This document shows, one piece after another, positions 26,974 through 35,979 of a DNA stretch of 64,000 nucleotides. The stretch comes from Pararhizobium capsulatum DSM 1112. Lineage in GTDB: Bacteria > Pseudomonadota > Alphaproteobacteria > Rhizobiales > Rhizobiaceae. Numbering within the stretch: the first letter of the stretch is position 1; each line of letters begins with the position of its first letter. The DNA lies in contig NZ_JAUSVF010000003.1 of assembly GCF_030814475.1 (NCBI RefSeq), forward strand, positions 372,001-436,000, read 5' to 3'. The notes under the pieces were generated by a model. It saw only the letters and a program-made list of their open reading frames with translations, searched no databases and had not been told where the DNA came from. The position numbers were made by a program, and so were the translations under genes.

Positions 26974-28542
26974 TCAGCCGTGCCGGGTCATCTTTGTCAT
27001 CAGCTCTTCCGCCGAGGCCGATGCGCCGGCGGTCTCGAAGACGGAGCGGCCTTCGCGCAGAACGACGATCCGGTCCGCAAGCGCCATCAGCTCCGGCAGA
27101 TCAGAGGAGATGACAAGGACGGCAACACCTTGCCCGGCGATATCGCGCAGGAGCGCATGAACGTCCTCTTTTGCACCGACATCGATGCCGCGCGTCGGCT
27201 CGTCGACGATCAGCACCTTTGGCTGGCGCGCAATCCACCGGGACAGGATGACCTTTTGCTGGTTTCCGCCGGAAAGCGTTGCGATAGGAGCAGTGAGCGA
27301 GCTTGCGCGGATGCCAAGCCGCTCAACGTAACCGCGGAAGAGATCCCTTTCTGCTGCCCGGTCGTTGAGCCAGCGATACCGGGGAGGACTGGCACCCGCG
27401 AGGGCGAAATTCTCGACCACGGCACGCTGCGGCAGGATCGCCTGCCCCTTTCGATCTTCCGGCACAAGGCCGATACCGGCGCGAATAGCCTCTGTCGTGG
27501 AAGACGGCGAGAACCGTTGCCCGCCCAGATGGATTTGGCCCGCCCCAATCGGATCAATGCCGAAAATCATCCGGGCTGTCTCAGACCGTCCCGCACCAAC
27601 AATGCCGGCAAGGCCGACAATCTCGCACGCACGCAGGTCGAAACTGACATCCGTTACGCGAGCCGGGGCGCGTCCCAATGCCTGCGCCGCCAGATTGCGT
27701 ACCTCAAGAACGACCTCACCCAGCGCAGCCGACTGCCGCCTGCCACCGATCTGGATGTCGCGACCAGCCATCGCACGGATCAACTGCGCATTGCTGACAG
27801 CGGCGACATCGCCCTCTTCAACCATTCGTCCGTCCCGCAGAACGGTATAACTCTTGCAGAAAGCTCTGATTTCATCGAGCCGATGGCTCACATAGAGTAT
27901 TGCGACACCTTCGCGCGACAAGTGCCCGATGATCTCGCCAAGATGGCCGACCTCTTCCGGAGAAAGCGAAGCCGTCGGCTCATCCATGATGACCAGTTGC
28001 GACTTTCTGGTCAGCGCGCGGGCAATTTCGACCATCTGCTGCTGCGCGATCGAAAGGCTGGCAACAGGCTGGCGCACATCGAGTGAGGATATGCCGAGTT
28101 GGGAGAGCGCATCACGCGATGCCTGCCGGACACGCGTCCAGTCAACCGTTCCAAAACGTGTAACCGGCAGGTGGCCGGCAAAGATTGCCTCGGCAACGGA
28201 TAAATCGGGAAAGAGTGAAAGCTCCTGGCGGATGACACTGATGCCGGCCTTGTCGGCAGCACGTGGCTCATCAAAAACGGCAGCGGCGCCATTGACCTCT
28301 ATCGTCCCGGAATCTGCAGGAAAGACGCCTGACAAAAGGTTGATGACGGTGGATTTTCCAGCGCCGTTTTCGCCAAGTAAAGCGCGCACCTCGCCTGCCC
28401 TTAGAGACAACGAGATACCGTCGAGGACCGTTACCCCGAAAAAGCGTTTGACGAGATTGACCGCGACCACAAAAGGTACGGGGCGCTCAGCGCGCCCCGA
28501 CGTCTCGACGTCCACGGAATCCGGACGTGGGTGTATCGTCAT
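26974..28542 (-). CDS. CUT2 sugar ABC transporter ATPase (RbsA-like, two domains)
   Basis: A 522-residue protein with two nucleotide-binding domains. Domain 1 has Walker A GENGAGKST, a signature variant ASLSIAQQQMVEIARAL, and Walker B LVIMDEPTASL. Domain 2 has a degenerate Walker A (VGAGRSETARM), the signature LSGGNQQKVILSRW and Walker B VLIVDEPTRGID. This asymmetry is normal for ribose-type importers. The start overlaps the binding protein stop (TGATG). It energises sugar import. Confidence 0.94.
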   Translation of the reverse strand: MTIHPRPDSVDVETSGRAERPVPFVVAVNLVKRFFGVTVLDGISLSLRAGEVRALLGENGAGKSTVINLLSGVFPADSGTIEVNGAAAVFDEPRAADKAGISVIRQELSLFPDLSVAEAIFAGHLPVTRFGTVDWTRVRQASRDALSQLGISSLDVRQPVASLSIAQQQMVEIARALTRKSQLVIMDEPTASLSPEEVGHLGEIIGHLSREGVAILYVSHRLDEIRAFCKSYTVLRDGRMVEEGDVAAVSNAQLIRAMAGRDIQIGGRRQSAALGEVVLEVRNLAAQALGRAPARVTDVSFDLRACEIVGLAGIVGAGRSETARMIFGIDPIGAGQIHLGGQRFSPSSTTEAIRAGIGLVPEDRKGQAILPQRAVVENFALAGASPPRYRWLNDRAAERDLFRGYVERLGIRASSLTAPIATLSGGNQQKVILSRWIARQPKVLIVDEPTRGIDVGAKEDVHALLRDIAGQGVAVLVISSDLPELMALADRIVVLREGRSVFETAGASASAEELMTKMTRHG

Positions 28543-29513
28543 CAGTTGATGAGCCCTACGCGCTCAGCCTGCTCAAGATTTGCAGGTGTAATGGCGACAG
28601 GGGCAACCAGAACGTTGTTGGTGTCCGGCTTCTTGCCTTCGCGAATAAAGTCGACGATCGTGCGGATGGCAACGCGGCCCTGCTGTCCCGGGAACTGATC
28701 TACAGTGCCCGCGAGGCTACCGTCCTTTACGCTCTTCAGGGCATCTTCCGAACCGTCATAACCGTAAATCTTGATCTTGCCCTTCAAACCACGGGCTTCA
28801 ACGGCCTGTGCCGCACCCAGCGCCATGTCGTCATTGCCAGCGACGATGACATCCGGAACCTCGGAGAGGCCGGTCAGGATGTTCTCCGTGACAGCCAGTC
28901 CCTTGTCCCGAGAGAAGTTTGCTGTCTGCTCGGAGACGAACGTGTACTTGCCACCGGCTGCATCAAGCACCTTGTGAACACCGCCACTACGGTCATTGGC
29001 AGTCTTGTCGCCCGGAATGCCCTGCAGGTTGACGACCTTGGCACCCTTAGGGAAATCCTTCACGACCGCCTCGCCCTGGGATTCGGCGCCCTTGAAGTTG
29101 TCGGCGGCGACGTTGGCGAGGACTTCCGGAACACCATTGACGGGGCGATCCACGGTGACAACCGTAATGCCTGCTGCGATTGCTTCCTTGACGACGGGCG
29201 CAAGCGCATCGGCTTCCACCGGCGCCAGAATGATGCCGTCGACACCCTGCACGATGGCTGCCTCAAGATCAGCGATCTGCTTAGGCGCAGACAACTGAGC
29301 GTCCGCCTTCACGATGGTGACCCCACCAATCTTCTTCGCTTCATCTTCCAGCTGGTCGGTCAGGAAGACGAAATGCGTGAAGGCGAAGGTCAGCGGCGAA
29401 ACGAATACCGTCACTTCGGCATCCTTGCCTTTGGGCTCTGCATGAAGCGACGAAACGCTGGCGGCGAATAACGCGAGGCCAGAGGCGACGGTCAGGATTG
29501 ACTTGCGAAACAT
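28542..29513 (-). CDS. Periplasmic sugar-binding protein (RbsB type)
   Basis: A 323-residue type I periplasmic binding protein with a clear signal peptide (MFRKSILTVASGLALFAASV, cut near LHAEP). The first lobe begins VTVFVSPLTFAFTHFVF; IVQGVDGIILAPVEADAL, VVTVDRPVNGVPEV and DVIVAGNDDMALGA are the conserved hinge and ligand-contact segments of ribose/xylose-type binders. First gene of the eight-gene operon running down to lrgB; its ligand therefore defines the pathway and may be D-apiose or another uncommon pentose. Confidence 0.93.
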   Translation of the reverse strand: MFRKSILTVASGLALFAASVSSLHAEPKGKDAEVTVFVSPLTFAFTHFVFLTDQLEDEAKKIGGVTIVKADAQLSAPKQIADLEAAIVQGVDGIILAPVEADALAPVVKEAIAAGITVVTVDRPVNGVPEVLANVAADNFKGAESQGEAVVKDFPKGAKVVNLQGIPGDKTANDRSGGVHKVLDAAGGKYTFVSEQTANFSRDKGLAVTENILTGLSEVPDVIVAGNDDMALGAAQAVEARGLKGKIKIYGYDGSEDALKSVKDGSLAGTVDQFPGQQGRVAIRTIVDFIREGKKPDTNNVLVAPVAITPANLEQAERVGLIN

Positions 29514-29766
29514 GTGTTGGGCTTCCTTGTTTTGATGCCGAGAGGCTAGCGAGACAGTCCGCCCATTCCAAAGCCGAAATCACCAAATTCAGTGACAAAG
29601 CAGGAATTTAAATATGATTATTCGCGTGCGATTAGTAAAATTAATCTACTCTCTTTATAGGCATAGTGTATTTTTGGGCCGCGCTTCGCCTTTTCCAATT
29701 ATATCAGAAACTTACAACCGGGCGGCTCATATCGCCGGCAGCCGACGAGGTCTTTGAAAGGAACGC
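29514..29766. promoter_or_regulatory. Divergent promoter region of the sugar operon and SDR
   Basis: This 253-bp A+T-rich gap separates two outward-facing units, so both promoters must lie here. A short dyad (GATTA-7 nt-TAATC, 29630-29646) sits near the middle and could be an operator. No regulator gene for the operon is adjacent. The SDR is preceded by TGAAAGGAACGC as ribosome-binding site. Confidence 0.5.
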
Positions 29767-30564
29767 ATGTCCCAATATCTCTCTTCTCTCTTTTCGCTTG
29801 CAGGCAAAACGGCGCTGATAGCGGGCGGAGCTGGTGCCATTGGCTCGGCGATTTCCGAAGCCTTCGCCAAGGCGGGCGCGCGCGTGATTGTTCATGACCT
29901 GTCAAACGAGCGCCTTGCGGGCTTGCAAGCCCGTTTCGAGGCCGAAAACCTGCTTTTCGATGGTATTCAGGTCGATCTCGACTCTGCGGTTGCCTGCAAC
30001 AATCTTGTCGAGAAGGCACTGCAGGTGACGGGGCGGATCGATATTCTCGTCAATCTGCAGGGCATCAACCGCCGCAAACCGATCGTAGACGTAACCCAGG
30101 ACGATTTTGACATCATTACATCGGTCAACTTCCGAAGCGTCTACTTTCTGTCACGGGCCGTGCAGCCCGTCATGAAGGCGCAGGGCGGTGGCAAAATCCT
30201 ACATTTCAGCTCGTTGTCGGCAAACATCTCCTTCGACACCATCTCGGTCTATGCGGCCACAAAAGCTGCGGTCACATCCTTGACCCGATCGATGGCGCAC
30301 GAATGGGCCGGCGACAATATTCAGGTCAACGCCATCGAGCCAGGTTTTGTCCAGACCGAATTCACGCGCCCGCTCTGGGATGATGAATACCGCAGCCGTT
30401 GGTTTGCCGACTACATTCCCGCCGGACGCCTCGCCGTACCGGAAGACTTGATCACAACGTCGCTCAGCCTCGTGGCACCGGCTTCGTGCTACATTACCGG
30501 CCGAAGCGTCGTGGTAGACGGCGGTGTGCTTTCCGGAGACTCTTGGGTTGAGAAGCAAGACTGA
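29767..30564 (+). CDS. SDR-family oxidoreductase (gluconate 5-dehydrogenase-like)
   Basis: A 265-residue classical SDR. The cofactor loop is IAGGAGAIGSAISEAFAKAG, the NNAG motif is altered to NLQG (ILVNLQGINRR), and the active site is HFSSLSAN then YAATKAAVTSL (Ser, Tyr, Lys). VNAIEPGFVQTEF and YITGRSVVVDGG complete the fold. Such proteins oxidise or reduce C3/C5 of aldonates. Divergent from the sugar operon and probably co-regulated, it may act on the acid released by the lactonase; this is inference. Confidence 0.88.
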   Translation: MSQYLSSLFSLAGKTALIAGGAGAIGSAISEAFAKAGARVIVHDLSNERLAGLQARFEAENLLFDGIQVDLDSAVACNNLVEKALQVTGRIDILVNLQGINRRKPIVDVTQDDFDIITSVNFRSVYFLSRAVQPVMKAQGGGKILHFSSLSANISFDTISVYAATKAAVTSLTRSMAHEWAGDNIQVNAIEPGFVQTEFTRPLWDDEYRSRWFADYIPAGRLAVPEDLITTSLSLVAPASCYITGRSVVVDGGVLSGDSWVEKQD

Positions 30565-30626
30565 CCGGCCGTCTATGCCTGACCGGCTCCCCTCCCCACG
30601 CACAAGACTTGCAGAGAAAGACCGCT

Positions 30627-31487
30627 ATGACCAACTGGCTCATTCAAACCGAAGAACTCTCCACTCTCCTGGAAAACAGGCCCGGCAATGTCGTCGTCCT
30701 GGATTGCTCCTGGTATCTGCCCGAAGCCGGCAAACACGCCAGGGATGACTTCTTTGCGGGTCACATTCCCGGCGCACGCTTCATCGACCTTGGCGACATA
30801 TCGGATCCGAACTCTCCCTATGTAAACATGTTACCCGCTGCAGATCTCTTCGCGGCTCAGGTGGGTCTGCTTGGGATCGGCAATGAGACGGAGGTCATCG
30901 TCTACGATGCAGGCTACGTTTCTTGCCGCCTTTGGTGGATGTTCCGTACTTTCGGCCACGACCGCGTCCGCATTCTGAATGGTGGCTGGCGGAAATGGAA
31001 GGCGGAAGGCCGACCGGTCGAAACCGGCGAAAGCCGGCCGATCGAAGCGCGTTCTTTCAGCGCCCGCCTGGCTGTCGGCAAAGTCGCGACCGTTGATGAG
31101 GTACACGCTGCCGTCGACACGGGCGGTACGACAATTGTGGATGCACGAACAGCAGCGCGTTTCAACGGGCTAGAAGGCTCCGGCTATCCCGGTGTCGCTT
31201 CCGGCTACATGCCGAGCGCGACCAACACGCCCTGGGCCCGTTTCTTCGATCCCGACAGGAACTTCGAATTCGTAACGCCCGAAAAAGCCCGCACCATCTT
31301 CGAGGAAGCGAACGCCGACATTTCCGGCGATGTCATCACCACCTGCGGCTCTGGCGTTACAGCCTGCATCCTGGGCTTCATGATCGAGCAATTAGGTAAT
31401 CCGGATTGGCGTCTTTACGACGGCTCCTGGCATGAGTGGGGTCAACGCGAAGACTTACCGAAGCTCATCAAACAATCGGGGTATTGA
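30627..31487 (+). CDS. sseA: 3-mercaptopyruvate sulfurtransferase (tandem rhodanese)
   Basis: The ATG at 30627, following GCAGAGAAAGACC, gives 286 residues with two rhodanese domains. The N-terminal one (VVVLDCSWYLP, FFAGHIPGARFIDL) is inactive. The C-terminal one has the catalytic loop CGSGVTAC typical of mercaptopyruvate (CGSGVT) rather than thiosulfate sulfurtransferases, and YDGSWHEWG at the end. It moves sulfur from 3-mercaptopyruvate to an acceptor. It follows the SDR by about 60 bp. The sulfonate-uptake operon downstream suggests a broader sulfur theme. Confidence 0.88.
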   Translation: MTNWLIQTEELSTLLENRPGNVVVLDCSWYLPEAGKHARDDFFAGHIPGARFIDLGDISDPNSPYVNMLPAADLFAAQVGLLGIGNETEVIVYDAGYVSCRLWWMFRTFGHDRVRILNGGWRKWKAEGRPVETGESRPIEARSFSARLAVGKVATVDEVHAAVDTGGTTIVDARTAARFNGLEGSGYPGVASGYMPSATNTPWARFFDPDRNFEFVTPEKARTIFEEANADISGDVITTCGSGVTACILGFMIEQLGNPDWRLYDGSWHEWGQREDLPKLIKQSGY

Positions 31488-31710
31488 AGACAACCGAACC
31501 ACAGATCCGCGAATTCGTCGTCGTGTCGTGTCGGTGCGGCATAACGACCAATTATGGAACCCGCGGAGGCTGTGTTTGAGGATGGGCGCCTCCAAGATCA
31601 ATCACTGGACAGGTTTGGCTTCGTCTAACTAGTCCAGGCAAGCCACTTAGCGAGGCCAAAACCTGCCGTCGAATATTAACTTTTAGTTAACTAAGTCGGC
31701 GCAACTTTCT

Positions 31711-31820
31711 TCACAACGCAGCCACGCCATTTGCAATTGCTGCGTCGATCGGCGGTCTACCTCCCAGGCTGCGGTTGTTATTAGACGGCCTGTCCTTCTC
31801 ATTCGGCAGGCCGTTTTTTT
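31711..31820 (+). ncRNA. Candidate trans-acting small RNA ending in a terminator
   Basis: An orphan terminator with no gene reading into it suggests a separate short transcript of about 110 nt. A possible 5' stem (GCAGC...GCTGC, 31711-31736), a single-stranded-looking CTACCTCCCAGG (an anti-Shine-Dalgarno sequence, 31758-31769) and a TTGTTATTAG segment precede the terminator. This order resembles the rhizobial AbcR/alpha-r15 sRNAs that repress ABC transporter mRNAs. Family membership is recalled, not searched. Confidence 0.45.
31785..31820 (+). terminator. Rho-independent terminator
   Basis: Perfect 8-bp stem ACGGCCTG/CAGGCCGT with a 14-nt loop followed by a run of T residues (31814-31820). 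It is 300 bp past the sulfurtransferase stop, so it may end that transcript or, more likely, the candidate sRNA. Confidence 0.85.
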
Positions 31821-31989
31821 GTTTGCTAAACCACTCCTCCCCAATAAGGGGATAGCTCCCGCGCGCTCCTTGAAGGGTTACTTGCCGAAATTCGCAGCTA
31901 TGAACCCGTTGGAGAGTTTACCTTTGAATGTCTTGGTCATCCGAACAAGGCGGCGGATACATTCGCCGGAATTTAAATCGCCGAAATCC

Positions 31990-33327
31990 TCAAGCGGACT
32001 GAGCGAATGTTTTGGCGTCCGCGACGGGAGACAGTCCGAAATGATCCCGTAGTGTGGTGCCTTGATATTCGTTCCGGAATAGCCCTCGCTTCTGAAGGAT
32101 AGGTACCACCTCCTGGGCGAATAGCTCCAGTTGGCTGTTGATGATCGGCGGCATGATGTTGAAACCGTCCGCAGCACCCGACGCGAACCAGTCTTCCACG
32201 ATATCGGCAATTTCCTCCGGGGTGCCCGCGACCGCAAAATGCCCTCGCGCGCCTGCGAGCTTCCGCAAAAGCTGTCTGAGCGATAATCCCTCTCGCAGTG
32301 TCATGTCCACGTAGCCGATCACTCTGCTTTTCGACGCCTCGACCTGGTTAGGATCAGGAAAATCATCCCGCGTTAGTGGACGATCAAGCGGAAGTCCTGT
32401 GAAGTCGTGCCCCCCAAATCTGGCAGACAAACGCGCCAGCCCGACATCGGTGCTCGTGAGGGCGTCGAGCTCTTCCCAGACCAGCTCGGCTTCACGTTTT
32501 GTCGATCCGATTGCTGCGCTGATACCTGGCAGAACCACGATGTCCTCCGGTCGACGCCCATAAGCCACGCTGCGGTTCTTGATGTCGGAATAGAACGTCT
32601 GCGCGGACTCCTTTGTCATATGCGCGGTGAAGATCGCCTCGGCCCGCCGTGCAGCAAAGGATCGTCCGGCATCGGACTGGCCTGCCTGGATATAAACAGG
32701 CCGTCCTTGGGGACTGCCAGGCACATTCAGTGGACCCTTGGTGCGGTAGTGCTGACCCTCGAAATTCACGGGGCGAACCCGGTCGGTGTCCAGATATTGG
32801 CCGCCCTCGCGGTCATCCAGAACGGCGTCAGCCGGAAAGCTTCGCCAAAGCGCATCGACGGCCTCGACGAATTCTTCGGCGAGCTTGTAGCGGTCTCCAT
32901 GTTCGATGTTCTGCTGCAAGCCGTAGTTTGCACCGGCTTCAGCCGCCCACGATGTGACGATGTTCCAGCCCGCCCTACCGCCTGACAGGTGATCGAGCGT
33001 CGCGAACTGCCGTGCCAGGGTGTACGGCAGACTGTATGTCGTGGACGCCGTTCCGATCAGTCCGATTTTTTGAGTTTTCGCAGACAGAAGCGACAGAAGG
33101 ACGATCGGCTCGAGCGAGCCGGATGCCGCCAATCCGCTGCTGTTGGGAGCAACAAGCGTGTCTGCGAGAAAGACGGCATCGAATTTCGCGGCTTCCGCGA
33201 TCTGAGCCGCCTCGACGTATAAGTCGATGTCGGTGAGCGGCTTGTGGTTGGATGCCGGATGTCGCCATGCGCCTTCATGGTGGCCGCGTGACATCAAGAA
33301 CAGATTGAGGTGCAACTGTCGCGACAT
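31990..33327 (-). CDS. FMN-dependent monooxygenase (NtaA/SnaA/DszA type)
   Basis: The ATG at 33327 is chosen for its GAAAGGAACC site; the product has 445 residues. It is a luciferase-fold, two-component flavin monooxygenase of the nitrilotriacetate/DszA branch: LHLNLFLMSRGHHEGAWRHP at the start, FLADTLVAPNSSG, LSGGRAGWNIVTSW, then VYIQAGQSDAGRSFAARRAE. It uses FMNH2 supplied by a separate reductase, which is not encoded nearby. As last gene of the sulfonate-type ABC operon it probably releases sulfite or opens an organosulfur compound, but N-containing substrates are possible. Confidence 0.88.
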   Translation of the reverse strand: MSRQLHLNLFLMSRGHHEGAWRHPASNHKPLTDIDLYVEAAQIAEAAKFDAVFLADTLVAPNSSGLAASGSLEPIVLLSLLSAKTQKIGLIGTASTTYSLPYTLARQFATLDHLSGGRAGWNIVTSWAAEAGANYGLQQNIEHGDRYKLAEEFVEAVDALWRSFPADAVLDDREGGQYLDTDRVRPVNFEGQHYRTKGPLNVPGSPQGRPVYIQAGQSDAGRSFAARRAEAIFTAHMTKESAQTFYSDIKNRSVAYGRRPEDIVVLPGISAAIGSTKREAELVWEELDALTSTDVGLARLSARFGGHDFTGLPLDRPLTRDDFPDPNQVEASKSRVIGYVDMTLREGLSLRQLLRKLAGARGHFAVAGTPEEIADIVEDWFASGAADGFNIMPPIINSQLELFAQEVVPILQKRGLFRNEYQGTTLRDHFGLSPVADAKTFAQSA

Positions 33328-33338
33328 GACGGTTCCTT

Positions 33339-34067
33339 TCAAACAGCATCCGCCTCGATGCCAAGACTTTTTAACAGCTTAGCGCGGAGGGCTGAGATTT
33401 CACTTTGGTGACTGCGCCGCGGGTGCGGCAGAGAGACAAGATGATCCTCGGCGATCCCACCGTCTTTCAGCACCAGGATGCGGTCCGAAAGCAAAAGTGC
33501 CTCATCGACATCGTGCGTAACCAAAATGATTGTGGGCCGGCGGCGCTCAACGAGTTTCAACAGAAGGTTCTGCATGCGCAGCCGCGTTAGGGCATCCAGT
33601 GCCCCGAAAGGCTCGTCGGCGAGCAACAGCTCTGGTTCACGAAGAAGAGATCGTGCCAGAGATGCACGCTGCTTTTGTCCACCGGACAATGTTGATGGCC
33701 AGACGTCCACCTTCTCGGCGAGACCGACCAGGCCCAACATATTCACTGCCGCCGATCTCGCATCTGGCCGACGCAGACCAAGAGTTACATTGTCGATCAC
33801 ATTCTTCCAGGGCAGAAGCCGCGAATCCTGAAACAGAACCGATGTGCTGTCCGGCTTCGTGAAGCTGCCTTGTGTCTCGGCGTCGTCGTCCAGTCCAGCG
33901 AGCGCGCGCAACAGCGTTGTTTTACCGGACCCCGACTCGCCAAGCAGTGCGACAAACTGGCCGTGCGGTATTTCGAGCGAAATCCGGTCGAGGACCATCG
34001 TTCCCTTAAAGCTGCGGGACAAGTCCCGCAAAACGACCGAAGGCGAATAGGGGCGATAAACGTTCAT
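33339..34067 (-). CDS. Sulfonate/nitrate-type ABC transporter ATPase (SsuB-like)
   Basis: A 242-residue ATPase: Walker A GESGSGKTT, signature LSGGQKQRASLARSLL, Walker B LLLADEPFGALD, and switch His in VTHDVDEALLL. The DTRLLPW-type motif of this subfamily appears as FQDSRLLPWKN. The stop lies 11 bp before the monooxygenase start and its ATG overlaps the permease stop (34064-34067). It energises aliphatic-sulfonate-type uptake. Confidence 0.92.
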   Translation of the reverse strand: MNVYRPYSPSVVLRDLSRSFKGTMVLDRISLEIPHGQFVALLGESGSGKTTLLRALAGLDDDAETQGSFTKPDSTSVLFQDSRLLPWKNVIDNVTLGLRRPDARSAAVNMLGLVGLAEKVDVWPSTLSGGQKQRASLARSLLREPELLLADEPFGALDALTRLRMQNLLLKLVERRRPTIILVTHDVDEALLLSDRILVLKDGGIAEDHLVSLPHPRRSHQSEISALRAKLLKSLGIEADAV

Positions 34068-34933
34068 GATCCGAGCGCCCTCCGATATGAAAGCGCCCGT
34101 GTCTCGATTGCCCTGACGATGGCATCCGACACAAGACCGAGCACGGCGTAGATGATGATACCCACCACGATAATCTCAGTCTGACCCCAGTCCCGTGCCC
34201 GGTTCATCAGGTAGCCAATCCCTGTCTGGGTATTGATAAGCTCAAGGACGACGAGTGCGGTCCAGCACAAGGCCACAGCAAGCCTCAGCGCGACGAAGAA
34301 CCCGGGCAGTGCTCCTGGCAACGCAACGTGGCGCACGAATTCGCTGCGGGTCAGCCCAAGCGTTCTAGCCAGTTCGACGTGACCGATGTCGATGCTTCGG
34401 AGCGCAGCATGCGTGTTGATGTATACAGGGACCAGGACCGCCGTGAAAATCAGAAAGATCTTCATCGCTTCGCCGATCCCGAGCCAGATGATCACCAGCG
34501 GGATGAGAGCGAGCGTGGGGACAGCCCTTTTGACTTGAACTAGACCGTCGATGAGCGCCTCGCCGCTTCTAGTCAAACCTGCGAGTAACGCGAGCACGAC
34601 GCCGACGACTATCCCAAGGAAAAGTCCTGCATAGGCGCGCCCTGCTGATGCGAGCAGATGAGGCAAGAGGCTGCCATCCGCAAACATCTCGTATCCGGTT
34701 TTCAACGCAGTCGACGGTGCCGCCAGCGTTGCGGGCGACAGGTACCCGAGGCGCGACGCAGCCTCCCAAGCAAGAAGTACCAACACGGGTCCAAGCAATC
34801 TGACGCCTGCCGGAAGCCGCTTCGGTGTAAGACGGGTTTCCTTGCTGGCCCGCACGGGTTCCGGCGTCCTGACAGCCCTGTCCCAATGTTTGGCAGACGA
34901 CCTTATGAAGTCCTGATTTGTCGCGTCCGTCAT
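34064..34933 (-). CDS. Sulfonate-type ABC transporter permease (SsuC-like)
   Basis: A 289-residue membrane protein with about six helices. The family loop that contacts the ATPase is visible (EFVRHVALPGALPGFFVALR), as is VKRAVPTLALIPLVIIWLGI. A long N-terminal tail of about 45 residues, rich in charged residues, precedes the first helix. Middle gene of the binding protein-permease-ATPase-monooxygenase operon. Confidence 0.92.
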   Translation of the reverse strand: MTDATNQDFIRSSAKHWDRAVRTPEPVRASKETRLTPKRLPAGVRLLGPVLVLLAWEAASRLGYLSPATLAAPSTALKTGYEMFADGSLLPHLLASAGRAYAGLFLGIVVGVVLALLAGLTRSGEALIDGLVQVKRAVPTLALIPLVIIWLGIGEAMKIFLIFTAVLVPVYINTHAALRSIDIGHVELARTLGLTRSEFVRHVALPGALPGFFVALRLAVALCWTALVVLELINTQTGIGYLMNRARDWGQTEIIVVGIIIYAVLGLVSDAIVRAIETRALSYRRALGS

Positions 34934-34959
34934 ATCAGCTCCTGAAGTAGGTCTGGAGG

Positions 34960-35943
34960 TTACCTGGCGTCCAGAACGACCTGATCGAAATCACTCACGA
35001 ATGATTGTTTCGCGTCGAACTGCTCCTTGATCGAGCCAGCCTTGTAGAGAATATCGATGAGCTTTTGATGATGCGGGATCGCCTCGATAGAGGTCTGGAA
35101 CACCAGAGGCGACTGTCCCTCGAGAATAGCTGCCGTGTCCTCGGGCGACACGCGCTGGAAGTCGGTGTAGTAAAACTTCGACCAGGCGGCCTCGTTATCG
35201 TTGCTCCATTTCCCGGCGCGAACAAATGCTCCAAGGAAGGCCTTGATCGCTTCAGCCTTCTGTGGATCAGCGAGCACCTCTGGCCGTGCGTAGAAGTATG
35301 AGGTGCTCGGCAAAAGCTTCCGCTCCTCCGGATCGAGGACGGGGGACGCGCCGACCTGCTTGACCAGTCGGGTCACATGCGGTTCTTGAAGCACCGCGAC
35401 ATCTACCGCACTTGCCCGGATAGCATCGGGTAGATCGGCGACGCGCAGCTTGACAAGCTCGACGTCATTCAACGTCAGTCCAGCACGGTTCAATGCCTCG
35501 ATCAGGAAAACCTGCCGCCCTGATCCCTCAATGTAGCTCACCTTCTTGCCCTTGAGCTCGGAAAGCTTGTTGATGGTCAATCCGGGGCGCGTGGTGAGAC
35601 GATATTGCGCGACGTCGCGCGTAAACGTGCCGACGATCGGAAGCAGTGTACCAGCCGCGCGTGCTTGGATCGGCGGCGTGTCGCCGACATAAGCAATATC
35701 GAGAGCCCCTGCTCTGATCGCTTCATAGATCGCTGGTCCGCCAGCGAAATTTGGAAACTCAATTTGGAAGGTCAGCTTCTCGCGTTCACCACTTGCCTCC
35801 AGCAGATTGCGAACAAATTCGCTCTGGTCGGCGACGATCAGCTTGGTGTTCGGGTCGACCGCCTCGGCGGCGATGGCCATATGCACTGTCGTCGCGAAGA
35901 AGCCGATTGACGCAAGTAAGTGGAAGAAAATTCTACGTTTCAT
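34960..35943 (-). CDS. Sulfonate-type periplasmic binding protein (SsuA-like)
   Basis: A 327-residue protein with signal peptide (MKRRIFFHLLASIGFFATTV, cut near AIAAE). Family features are IVADQSEFVRNLLEASGE, FPNFAGGPAIYEAIRAGALD and VGDTPPIQARAAG, the ligand-pocket part of SsuA/TauA-like binders. First gene of its operon, with a good promoter candidate directly upstream. The ligand is probably an organosulfur compound, judged from the monooxygenase. Confidence 0.9.
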   Translation of the reverse strand: MKRRIFFHLLASIGFFATTVHMAIAAEAVDPNTKLIVADQSEFVRNLLEASGEREKLTFQIEFPNFAGGPAIYEAIRAGALDIAYVGDTPPIQARAAGTLLPIVGTFTRDVAQYRLTTRPGLTINKLSELKGKKVSYIEGSGRQVFLIEALNRAGLTLNDVELVKLRVADLPDAIRASAVDVAVLQEPHVTRLVKQVGASPVLDPEERKLLPSTSYFYARPEVLADPQKAEAIKAFLGAFVRAGKWSNDNEAAWSKFYYTDFQRVSPEDTAAILEGQSPLVFQTSIEAIPHHQKLIDILYKAGSIKEQFDAKQSFVSDFDQVVLDAR

Positions 35944-35979
35944 GTCATCAGCCCATTTGATTTCCGCATTTCTGCCAAA

